A stretch of DNA of 64,000 nt from Phalacrocorax aristotelis (taxonomy: Eukaryota; Chordata; Aves; Suliformes; Phalacrocoracidae): the NCBI RefSeq assembly GCF_949628215.1, contig NC_134297.1, positions 6,448,001-6,512,000 on the forward strand, read 5' to 3'. The position numbers were made by a program, and so were the translations under genes. The notes below the pieces were generated by a model. The model worked only from the letters and a program-made list of their open reading frames with translations. It had not been told where the DNA came from and did no database searches. Shown here one piece after another: positions 36,601 to 48,600 of this stretch. How positions within the stretch are numbered: the stretch's first letter is position 1; each line of letters begins with the position of its first letter.

Positions 36601-39600
36601 CTGTTTCAAGAGAAGGAAGTGGGCAAAATAACATTTCTCTGTCGTGTCTACTAGTTCAAAATCTAACCCATTTAAAAGGGGCAATGAATGCTAGTTGATT
36701 GCGTTATCTTGCGATTGTCATCAGATAATCTGTCCCTAAACTCTACTTGACTTGTGCATAGGAGCAGTGGCCGTGAGCTTTTGGTATCGGTACTAAGGGA
36801 CTGCAGAAAAAAATTGGTCACGCAAAATATTAAAATTTATTTTGAAAAGATCATGTTGAAGATTGGTTGGGCCAATAATTCTGCTCCGTGGAGACTCTGT
36901 GAGAAAAGGCCTCTGACCTCAAAATCTTTTCTCCAGTTCTAACAAACGATCCCTAAAGCTGCCAGTAATGTGTGCAAGGCATGTTGCTTTCAAACACTTG
37001 GACTGAAGATTTTTTCCTGATCTTCTCAGGGTATCTAGATATCTCCTTACATTAAAATTACTGGAAGTGGCATTTATGTCTGTAAGAAAGAAAGAAGAAT
37101 TAATCTCAACTTTGAGGAAACTTCACATTTTGGATTCCAGTGGCAACTTGAGCTAAGAACAGAAAGCAATGCTCACATAATTCTGATACTTACTTCACGT
37201 GTGTTGGCACCCGGCTGAGTTGTGGTGGAAGTTTAGGCTGGATAGCTTTCAGGTCCAACTCACGCAGAGTCTGTAGAGCAGACTTATTCTCTCTCTCTGC
37301 CCTTCCCACCTTCCTCAAAAGCAAAAGTCTGGTTTTAAGAGTGTGCCAAAATCTCCTTGTGCTGGTGAGGCTGTGGTTACCTAATGTTGGAATGCAGTCT
37401 ATTTGCTGACTCAGGTTGTACTCTGGGTTTTCGGGCTGTATAGTTTGTATTTTTCCAGCCCTCTGTGTTTTGGTTAGGACTGTCCGAGTCAGGGAATGTG
37501 CTGTAGTTGATCCTGAATTCAACCATCTGGAAACAAAACAAAACAAAAAAAACAAACAAGACTTGCTCAGATACCCAGATACTGAAAACAGAGATAACGC
37601 TTGTGGCTTATAAACATTTCCAGGCTGTTACAGCACCAGACAGCATGAACTAGCTTTGGTATGATGCAGCTCATTTAGAAATTGGTGGGGAAGTGGTTTG
37701 AAAACTTCCGTATGCAGATGCAATCTTTTCAAAGATTTGCATGAAATCTCTTCTGTCAATCCTGTCTGTTCCATGAACAACTATTTATTAATTTGCATTG
37801 TAAACTTTGCCTTCAGTTCTGCCTTAGGGTTCACATAATGTTTCACCCATCGGCCCCTACTCTTGTTTTGTACCTTGGAAACTCTGAGGCTCTGTTTTTC
37901 TGTAAATTTGCAGAGATAGCAGCCGGTCTGACCTGTCCCTGTTAAGAATATATACCAAAACTTTAAGGCACTTGCAGCAAAGTGTATGTAATTTAGGGAA
38001 GTTCTGATATTGGCTTTGTTTTCTGTTGGAAGTTGGACTTGCGTGATGAGACAAGCGGACTATGGACGTGTCTTGTTTTTCAGTGGGTGAGTTTGTAAGC
38101 GATGTCCTGCTGGTTCCAGAGAAGTGCCAGTTCTTCCACAAGGAGCGGATGGACGTGTGTGAAAGCCATCAGCATTGGCAAACTGTGGCAAAAGAGGTAA
38201 TGCTGCTGTGGCAGGAATGTTTTGTCTAGATCTGTCCACTTGGATGCTTGTAGTAGCATTGGAGCATAACAGCGTGTTTGGGATCTGGTATTCCCATGTT
38301 GCAGGCTACAGACTGAGCCAGAGAGCAATGAAAAAAAATGTAGAAGTACTCAAGTGACTTAGCTCAGCTAGCTACCCAGGCTTTTTATTCACAAAAAGCT
38401 GTCCTAAGTAGCTTGCCCAAGACCATACTCGAGGAACTGAAATCAGGTCTCTAGGATATCGCTTTAACCGATGGCTCATCCCTCTTGCCAGGCTAGAGAG
38501 CTACAGTGGTCATAGGATGGTTCCTATTTCCCTTGCACATTTTGCATTAATGTACCTGCTGCTGCTGGGGATTTGGTTGGGAGTGCTTGCCTGGGGACAT
38601 TCTGAGTTTCGTTGTGACTGATTAGTGGAGGTTTTACATAAGAGACGGATAATCTTCTCAGAATAAATCTAGCCCATGGGGGGTTTTGTGCATTGGTTTT
38701 TTTTGTTTGTTTGTTTTTTTATCTGACTAGCAAAAATGTTGCAAATTCTCTGTGTACCCGTTGGAACTGAGGGTAATAAAAACAATATTGTGATGAAATG
38801 TACTTGTTTTCCATTTTGTAGAAACAGCAATTGTAGAAATAGCAACACAAAGGCTAGTTGTGATGGTGCTAGAAAAGATGAGATTACGGATGCACCAGTT
38901 AAACTTCCTATTTCTTTAAAATCCCAGGAGCAAGCACGCATTTAAATAAAGCTGTGCTAGAGGAATCACCTTCTAATTGAGGATAAACTTGTTAATGTCT
39001 AGCAAATCTAAAAATCACTTGCTTTCAATGTAATTGGAGAACTTTTCCAGAAATATTTGACTCCTTTTACATCCGTGCCATAACAAAGCAAAGCACACAA
39101 GGGTTCTGATGCACATAATAAACCCTTTCTTACTTCCTCCTTTTCTGGGGCACCGCAAAGCCATGTATTTCCTTAGCTTAAGAGAAGTGTATAGGCATAA
39201 TGTCTAATCACAGTTTGCATTTGGCTTTTTCCTGAATTACCCGATTGATTTTTTTCATCTACAGCATGTTAAAATAATCCTGACACAGAGTCCGTTTGAG
39301 TGATTATTCACTTACTCCAGTGTAAAGTTTAATAGATAAAGTTTAATGAAATGGCCAGCCCAGAAAAGCAAACAACAGTTCTGTTTCTTTCAAGTGCTCT
39401 TTCCCCTGAGTTGGCACAAAACGTCCAGTTATTTTTCCTGAACTTAGCCAGGCTGACAAATCAGCAGTCGTTAGGGGCTGGAGGGTGTTTGATACGTTAA
39501 GACCAGGAAGCACTACATGGCTCTTGATCTGGGACTTTCCTGCAGATTCTGCTTAGGCTACAAGTTTCAGATCCATTTTCCTGTGATGTTCAGACTTAGA

Positions 39601-42600
39601 TTGCATGCTGCTCTTGTCTTTTTTCTGTAAAATTTAGACCATAGGTAGCATTCTTGGGCTGAATGATAGGTAGGCTCCAGCTTTATCCAAAGCAAGAGCG
39701 TGGTGCTAAACTGACCTAAATGGGTTCCTCTTTCAGGCCTGTCTGACAGATGGGATGATCCTGCACAGTTATGGCATGCTGCTGCCCTGTGGAGTAGACC
39801 GGTTCCATGGAACAGAATATGTATGTTGCCCTCAGACGAATGTTGTGGATGAGGCTCTGTCCAAAGAGGAAGAGGATGAAGATGAGGATGAAGACTATGA
39901 CCTTTATAAAAGGTAAGGTGCCTATTGGCATAGATGTTAACAGCTCTGTATGTGAAGTTGCCATATGTGAATATTTCATGCAGTGACTCCCTTGTGGTGA
40001 GGATTGAGAGGAGCGTTTCTGTGCTTTTGAATTTCCCAAAGGAGTGTCCTGAGCCTGCAAAAGCCTTGCAGAAGGACAACTGACTTTGCAGTGCTCCTGT
40101 TACTGGAGGAGCTGAGCAGCCCCGCTCCCTTCATTCTTAGATAGTCAGAGTGATTGCTACAGTCCCTCCCCCCCAGGTAAGGGGGACTTCCACTTACTGA
40201 AAAGAAGCTGATGAGAAGATGCACTGAAGCCCCACTAAGCCAGAGGCGTGGAGAAGCTCTGCCTGCAGGAGCAGATGTGTCTGTAATGAGGGAAGTCGAT
40301 GGGGTGATCAATAGTTGGTACATTTATTTTTCCCATCTCTTGTGTTTCTAGAACAGGTGAAAAGAGAGTTGTTAATCTGGTACATCAAAGGTTGGCTGCC
40401 AAGTGGCTAGCCATGACTTCACCCCCTAACTTAACTGTATCCTTTCAGTGAGTTCCCTACAGAGGCAGGTGTAGAAGACTTCACAGGAACAGCTGTGGAA
40501 GAAGATGAGGATGAAGACGACGAAGGGGAAGAGGAGGAGGACGTGGTGGAAGACCGCAATTACTACTATGATAGCTACAAAGTTGACGATTACAACGAAG
40601 AGACCCCCACAGAGCCTAGCAACGAGAAGGCTGTTGCCGAAAAAGAAGTCAGCAGCGATATGAAATGTAAGACACGTTCTAGCCTACAGGCCTTTCGCTT
40701 CCCTGAGCGTGTTCTTGTTGGCTGTAAGTTGGTGATGGGTTTTTGATCAAGTCAATAAATGCCACTTGGAAGTTTTATTTGCCAGATAAGTTAGCAAACA
40801 GAGAAAAGCTGATGATGCTTATGTTTCAAGTGTTGAAATTAACTTTCTAGAGCATGGGCCATATGTTTCCAGATAAATAGCAGTTCTGCTGGCAGAAAGC
40901 CCGGTGTTTGGCACGTTAAAGGAGCACCTCCGTGAAGGTGCAGTGTTTGAGTCAGAAAACCATATCTGCATAGGTTAATTTTGGAAAAACCTTGAAGAGG
41001 TATTCGGGGTTATGCTATGAATTGAAAATCCTAGTTTGGGGTGATTATCTTGGATTTGGTATTTTGTACCAGTTTAGGAAAAGGGAGCTGAAAATGGTGG
41101 GCTGTGCTCTGCAGAGGTGGCATAAAGGTGCCATCTGGCCATTTGAGTCTGAAGAAGATACTTGGGTGCTGCCTTAACAGCTTAGCCTTTGCATAAACCC
41201 TTCTCTTTTGTGACAGAAAGGCAGCCAACACAATTGGCCCAGTTTTATTACATGAGTAATATATACTTACTGCGGTAGTAATATATACTATACTTGCGGT
41301 AGCTTTTGTTAAGTGGTAGGTGCCATTGCAGAGGGCATCTGCTGATCGTGTGGGGCCTCAGCGTTATACGATGTCCTATACTTTACGTGTAGAAGTGTCT
41401 GCAGAGGAAGGAGGAGGGGAGAGGGAATGAAATTCAATTAGCTACAGATCACTGAATCATTGCCAGCAGTTCTTGCATCTTTTTGGTAAAATGCCAGCAT
41501 GCTGCAGATGATTTTACTTGCTGAAACAGGGCTTAGCTCATATATGTACGGGGCTGTTACAGATCTGCAGGTGTTGAAACAGAATTGGAAAAATGTGATT
41601 GGGGTGTCTGTTTTGGGGGTATGCTGTCTTTTTTTCCCCCCAAAGTACCATGAACAGTTGCGAACTTGTACACCGTATGTGTTCTCTTGCCTCAAAATAA
41701 CCTGGCTGCTTATATTGCCCGCTTATTGTGAAGCAGTCCACGTGCTGTGGCTACCTGCAGTTCCAATATTTAGTGTACGGATGTTTCAAAACTTAAAAAC
41801 CCAGCGGCCGAGATTGCCATGGCAATCATGTTCCTTCTGCTTAGCTTTTTCGCTTGCTCTTACACCTTACCTTTTAAGACGTGAAGGTCTACCCAGGTAG
41901 AGTGCAGCGGAGTAGGGCATCTTTGAATGCTTTAAGCAGCCCTATTGGGTTTTCTTTCCATCATGTTGGTTTTATACAGTGGAGGCTTCACCACTGGGAC
42001 ACCCAAGGCATAATGCGGTGGCATCGGCAAAAGAGATCCATGGTGTTTCAGCCTCTAGCTAAGGAGAAATCACTCTAGCAGATGAGAGCTCCATGTCGAG
42101 ACAACTGCTCGAGTAGCCCACGGCTGCGCGTTCGCTCCAAAGCACCACGTGCAGGCGCTTCCCTGAATAGTGCTGGCAACCCTTGTTTGCGGTGGCTGTT
42201 TTTGCAATGCTAAAAATCCCCCCAAAACCTGACAAAAGCCCTTTGGTCGGTGAAGTGGCGATGCTGAGGCCAGCGCTGGTGCCCCAGAAGAAGGTGTGAA
42301 CTAGAGCCACCACTGCTATGTCTAAGTTGCTCGGCAAGGCCTGTGCTCCTCACTAGCTCATGTTCTCACCCGTCTCCACACAGCTGTCTGCTCCCAGGAG
42401 GCGATGACAGGGCCCTGCCGGGTTGTGAGGCCTCGTTGGTACTTCGACCCTAACAAGAGAAAATGCGTTCGCTTTATATATGGAGGCTGCGGAGGCAACA
42501 GGAACAATTTTGAGTCAGAGGAGTATTGTATGGCTGTGTGTAAAAAGATGAGTAAGTCCTGCCTCCCACTGGTCCTTTTGCAGCTAGCCTCTGTCTGTCT

Positions 42601-45600
42601 GGCGTGTGGTGTCTCCTCCTCCTTGCCTAGGTCAAGAGAGGATACGTGTGTAGCTCATCCTTTTGGTTCTGGTGTCTGCAGCAGTTCTGTCTGTCCTTTT
42701 GCAGTAGTCTCCTCTTGTCTCTGCTTCTCTAGGTCTTTAGGGTGAACTTTCCTGGGGAAAGTGGCTCTTGGCATACACTGTGCTCACCGTTGGCTTTGCA
42801 GCTCTCGCTACGGGCTTAGTTGTCATCTTCCAGATGTATAGCAAGGACCAGGGGCTCTCTCTAACCTCTTGTGAAAGCACATAGCTTGCCTGTTTGTATA
42901 AGTGGCAATTTTTTTTTCCAACTACAGGGAAGGAAGCACTTGCTTTCCCCAGTTGTGTTACCGTGTGTATGTTTGACCAGTTGGTCCTGAAAAGCAGGCT
43001 GCTACTCGCCATTCTCCTGCTAGTAGGCGTTTTCTTGCTATTGTATTTTGGGAGAGTATCAGAGAAGTAGTACAGAACTCAGATTCCCACTTTCAGCTCG
43101 ATTTGAAATATGAATCATGACTCAATCCCTGCATTTTTGAGAGCTTGAGGTTTTTGGCACCAATTTCAACTGGCTTTTATGTCAGATGATAAAACTACCA
43201 AAAACATTTTAACCTCCTTATTAATCTTATTGTTGAACTCCAGCACTTCCACTTCAGCTACCATTAAAGCCTTTTGAAAGGCTTTTTGTGTTATCTGGGG
43301 CTTGGCAGTCTGACTATACAGCCATAATCCTATTTACAAAATGGGCTTCATGCAAGTGCTTTAGATTGGGCTGATCTAACTGAAGTGGTGAAATAAAAGA
43401 TGCGGATGTCAGGAGCTTTTTGTACCAAAGTTTGTCCTGTTACTAGAGGGATTTGAGGCTGGAGAGAGAGTTGTCTGTGTCCAAGCTTGGTTCAGAAATG
43501 CCATGATCAGGCCCAGAATACAGTACCGATCTGATGTCGGCCCTTGCACGCAACAATTCTTTCCACTCCTTCCCTAGTTAAAGGTTCGTGGATTCAGGTG
43601 CAAGCGAAACTGCAAGGTAAATTTTTTTCTGAAGAATGCCGTCTTTCGGTGATGCATTGGAGGTTTTTTCCCCACCCAAATTTCTGAAATGGTTGGAAGG
43701 CTGCCTTAACTTTCCCTTTTGCCCTCCCTCTGCTAAAGGACAACAACGGAGTGCCTCGTGTTTGTTGTGGATCCTTTCGGAAAGGGCTCTGGGATGTGTA
43801 GTTTGTAAAACTGTAGCACAGAAACTTCATTTAGCATTTCCTGAACTGCAGTATGGAGTACAGAGCCCCTGTTGTGGATTTTGCAGATGCTTGAAATTGT
43901 CAGTTCTGAAATTTTATTTCTCCCCTTGTTGGATTTAAATGTCTTAAAGATACAAACTGTCCAGTTTATTGGACAAGTCAATTTGTCACACTGAGCCTCC
44001 TTCTGTTGCTGTCTTGTCTAATATCGTTGCCTGTTAGTCCTGCATGGTGCATCTGGTAGGGAAGGTAGGTCTGAAGTGTAAAATATTGGGTAGTGTTTTG
44101 TGCAGATTTATTGTCAGGCTCCCTAATCATATTAATGATGTCTGGAGCCAGCTTGTCAGCGAACAGCTAATGCGCAAAATGTCATTTAAAGTATCCAAAG
44201 CCAATGTGAAAAGGAAGAGAAAACAAGTTCTTTATTCTGCAATCCAAGTCATTCTCTAGCTGGAGCTGAATAATGCTCGTCTCAGAGCTAATGAGAAGAC
44301 TGAACAGGTGCTGGTTGCCGCAGTGCATTGCTGTGTTTTGGGGATGATGTAACTAACTGATGTTGTGCAGTAAATTGGTAGCTTAAAGATACCAAAATGG
44401 ACTCCTGGTAGGTGGCAGTTCAGTAAACTCAGTCTGCCAGGTTGTTAATTTTGTAGGCAAGGAGGTTCCTCTCCCTACCTGTCCTTTGCAATCCAGGATC
44501 ACAGTTTTCTGAACCTCTGCTTAATTGTTCCCTCTCTTTGCAGTGCCAACTGATGATGTGGATGTCTACTTTGAAACCCCAGCTGATGACAACGAACATG
44601 CCCGCTTCCAGAAGGCGAAGGAGCAGCTGGAGGTCAGGCACCACAACCGCATGGACCGGGTGAGCATCTAGCTTCAGTCTTTGGTGCTGCACTGCATAGC
44701 CAATGCCTGGTTTTCTTCTGGATGACTGACGGTGAACTGACTCCCTTTCCAGTCACTAGCCTCTGTGTGTTTCTTGCAATATGACCACACAGTGGCAGTT
44801 AGATTTTCATTTCTTCAGTGTTGGGAGACAGGAATCACTGAGTGTGTTTGGCTTGCTGCTCAGAGGGCTTAAGTGCTAGGTTTAAACCCCACAGCAGCTC
44901 TATTGTGCCTTCAAAACCCAGCCAGGCTGTACAAGGATCTACCCGAGAAGGCAAATTAGCTCGCGAAAAACAGACGTAAATTTGCCTCTTGTTGATGTTG
45001 GTTGTCCTTTTCTTGTCCAGGTGAAAAAGGAATGGGAGGAAGCAGAACACCAAGCAGTAAATCTCCCCAAGGCAGAAAGGCAGACTCTCATTCAGGTAAG
45101 AGGTGAAGGACCGAAAGAAGAAAGTTACTGGAGCTTGGCCTTCGTCTTCCCAATAAACTAAATGAGAGATTGTAATATTCAAAGCCAAAAGACGACTGAG
45201 ATGGAATACCAGCTTTCCTATTCTGTCAACAGCTGCCTTTCAGAGGAGATCTGATTCAATTGCGTGCTTTGTTCTTAAAGCTGGAGATGATCTGATGCTG
45301 TGCCAGGTCCTTTCCTAAGCCCAGTAGTAGGAAACTATCTCACCCCTCAAGTGCAGCCACAGCAGAGCCAAATTGTAACCTCAGACCTGTGGCCCATTTT
45401 GCACTAATCAGTGGCCTCACAGCCCAGTTAAGATTGTCCCTGACTCTCTGGACACACATTTCCTGTTTGGGCAGACTTAGTGAAAACTACTTAGACAGCA
45501 GATAAAGCTGGTTTACTGCCAAAATGCCAGTCCTGTGCCTTACAAGGAGAGTTCAGTTAGACGATGAAGTTAATCGGGATATTCTCAGTATGGGATTGTT

Positions 45601-48600
45601 AGGGGCAGGCTCTTCTGGCAGCCACCACTATATGAAGTTCTCTCAAACCAATATACAACTAAGTGACTGACTCCGGCTTTTAAGCCCTCTTTGGATTTTA
45701 TCCTGGAACATAGTTTTCTCTCTACATTTTTTAATGTAAGCCACTGTTTGGAAATCTGTGCAGGTCCAAAAGTTTTTCATCATCTCTGTGGAAACATAAT
45801 AACACTTAATGGACTCTTCTGGTTCATCTGGAGATGTGGGTTATGACCTTTGTAATAGAGTATATGGAGGTTTGATCTGAAGGCGTGCTGATGAAAAAAC
45901 CCCTATGCAATACCTTCATAAACGTTTGCAAATGCATATTAATGCTCTAGGCTGAAGGGATCGATCCTGCTTCCGTATTGCAGGGTTGAGGGAAAGAGTT
46001 AATGCGGTGTCATTCATTCAGTACAGCCTGCATCTCCCAGTTTCAACATGACCTTTATCTGCAAGGCCACATGCCCTCTTGAGACCTTTGAAATGGGTTG
46101 TGAAGGAAGTTTGGAAGGCAAATTGTCACTATTGAATTTGCAAAGTGGAAACCTGCATCAACATTTCTTGGTGCCTTCTCTCCTGCTGTAAACGCCTAGG
46201 CCGTGCAGTGTGACAGGCTCCATTTGGTCTAAGGAGTTATGCGAGTGAGAATAGGTGACCCTGATGCATACAGCGCATTTCACGCTGACTGCTTTCTTTG
46301 TTCTAGCACTTCCAGGCAATGGTGAAATCTCTGGAGAAAGAGGCAGCAAGTGAGAAGCAGCAGCTTGTGGAAACTCACCTGGCTCGTGTGGAAGCCATGT
46401 TGAATGATCGCCGTCGGATTGCTCTGGAGAACTACCTGGCTGCCCTGCAGGCTGACCCACCGCGGGTGAGCTGCTCTGCAGCAAACGTTGCCAGTAGGAT
46501 AGCGCTGGGTAGGGTGGAAGGTGGCAACGGCTTCGTGAGAAGACTGCCCTTGACTTGCCAGTACAGAACTGGGAATAGGTCCCCATTGCAGCTTTCTCCA
46601 TCGTGTCAGTTTGTGCTGAAGACCTAGCAGTGGGTCTCCTAATTGACTCACTTCTTCTGCCTGGTTAAAAAACCCTCCGCTTTGTTTAGTGTTCATAAGG
46701 CATAGTGTTCTGAGTCAAACAGACTTAATTTAAAAAGAAAATATCTAAGAGGTTAGCGCAGATCCTTGATCTGTCCATTAACAAAGCAGGCTTGCATCTG
46801 AAGTGCTGTATTTCAGCTGTGAATTTTATTTGAATCAAATGGATTTGAACTCTTCCCCTCTTCAAACCCCGCAGCCCCACCGCATCCTGCAAGCTCTGAA
46901 GCGCTACGTCCGTGCTGAGAACAAGGACCGTCTGCACACCATCCGCCATTACCAGCACGTCCTGGCAGTTGACCCAGAAAAGGCTGCACAGATGAAATCT
47001 CAGGTACGAGGATGTTTCTATCAAGGGAGGCATTGTTACCCAGCCCTGGCTATCGGAGACTCTAGAAGCCATGCGTCAAGTCCTCACACAAATTTGCTGG
47101 GTACTATAGCAACTTGTCATACTTGTGGAGAGATCTCCCGTCCTGTAGGCATGTTGCCTGTCACCAGATACGCTGTCTGTACAGTTTTCCTGGGTGCTTG
47201 ACTCAGTGTTAAAAGTAGGGACTCTGGTTTTAGCCGTGAATTATTGTTGGTCACAAGGACAAGGCGAGGGGTTTAGAACCAGGTCGGTATCGTTCTTGTG
47301 TTTCCTTATGTCAAGCACCCATGAAATTACTTGTTCTGGGGACTTAGTCACCTTTGAACAGGCTCCCTCACTTCTTTCAAGACCTCGCGCCCGTGTGTTC
47401 CTGTTATTAGGCTCGTTCTTCAGGATGCCCGTGTTTTGGGTTTGTGGGAATTCTCTTGTGCCTCCGCGGGGTTATTGCCTTGTTTCCAAAGCATAATACA
47501 TGACCCCCCGCCAAGCACTTGATCATCATTGTTAGTCCTATTAGAAGGTCTGTTTTGATGAGTTTATTTTGTCCCATTGCCGTGTATTTTACTCCTGAGT
47601 AGCCAGGAAGTCATTTTCCTTCTCCTGGGTGGTGTATGTGAATGTGTCACTTCAAGCGGGTGTCAAACCTGGCCGATGTACTTGTAAGAGTAATTGCAGA
47701 TATTCCACAAATCTTTTGAATTACCTCCTGTTTTTACAACCCACTTTTAAAATGGTGAAAGATGTACTGAAAGGCCTAAAATTCAAATTAAGAATGGCCT
47801 GTTAACGTTGAAAAGTCTGTTCGTAAGGGTATGTCCCTTCACACGTTCAGAGAGAAGCAGAGAGACCTGACTGTCTGCTCACAGCTGTAGGAATGTAATC
47901 TGTGTTTTACCAGGCCCAGTTTGTGGCTGGTCTGCTGCTCTGAAATGTCTTTTAATTCTATAGTGTGTGAAAGATGTGCAAGAACAGAAAAGAGTGGAGA
48001 GCTGCAAGGCAACAATGCGGTCGAGCACACCCAGTGCTGCCAAATGGAAAGATACAGGCACTGAGAGAAAAATGCTTTGTGACTTGGCTGTATAATCAGT
48101 AGATGGAAATGTCGTGGTTTAAGAGGAAGACAGGGACTGGAGTCTGTTACTGTCATCTCTGGTGAGGTGTAGAGTAATGTCGCAGTGATTTTCTAGAAGC
48201 TAACTTCACGCTTGGAAGTGCCTGGTCCCATGGGCTCTGTGTTGTTTCTGGGTGCTGGCGGTGTACCTTCAACCGCCGTCTCTCGGGTTGTCTGCCAGCG
48301 ATTCTGCGGTTCTTGTTAAGGCGCACATCCTCAGAAGGAGCGGTGGCAATTGTGGTATTTACACGCTGCTGTTCGGCTTGTGATGCGGAATATGTGGTAG
48401 CATTTTCAGAGTCAGCTTAGCATATCAAGCACAGTCCACCCTGACCCTTTGTTCTGATGCCGCCAAAGCCCAAGAGGGAGTGTGTGAACTGTATTCTTAA
48501 GCTAAAACCCAAACAGTCCTTAATTCATTCTGAAGGCTGCAGTGTCAACAAATCAACACGCGAGGGATGTGGGTGGTACAGTTCAATTTCCATTCGCTTC

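Noticed and set aside
39567..40079. 170-codon open frame on the minus strand
   Set aside because: It is antisense to exon 5 and its flanks; the sense strand encodes the conserved copper-binding domain with proper splice sites.
42552..44543. An OX-2-like exon between the Kunitz and E2 exons, as in APP
   Set aside because: No short in-phase exon with suitable splice sites and similarity was found; APLP2 is not known to have one.
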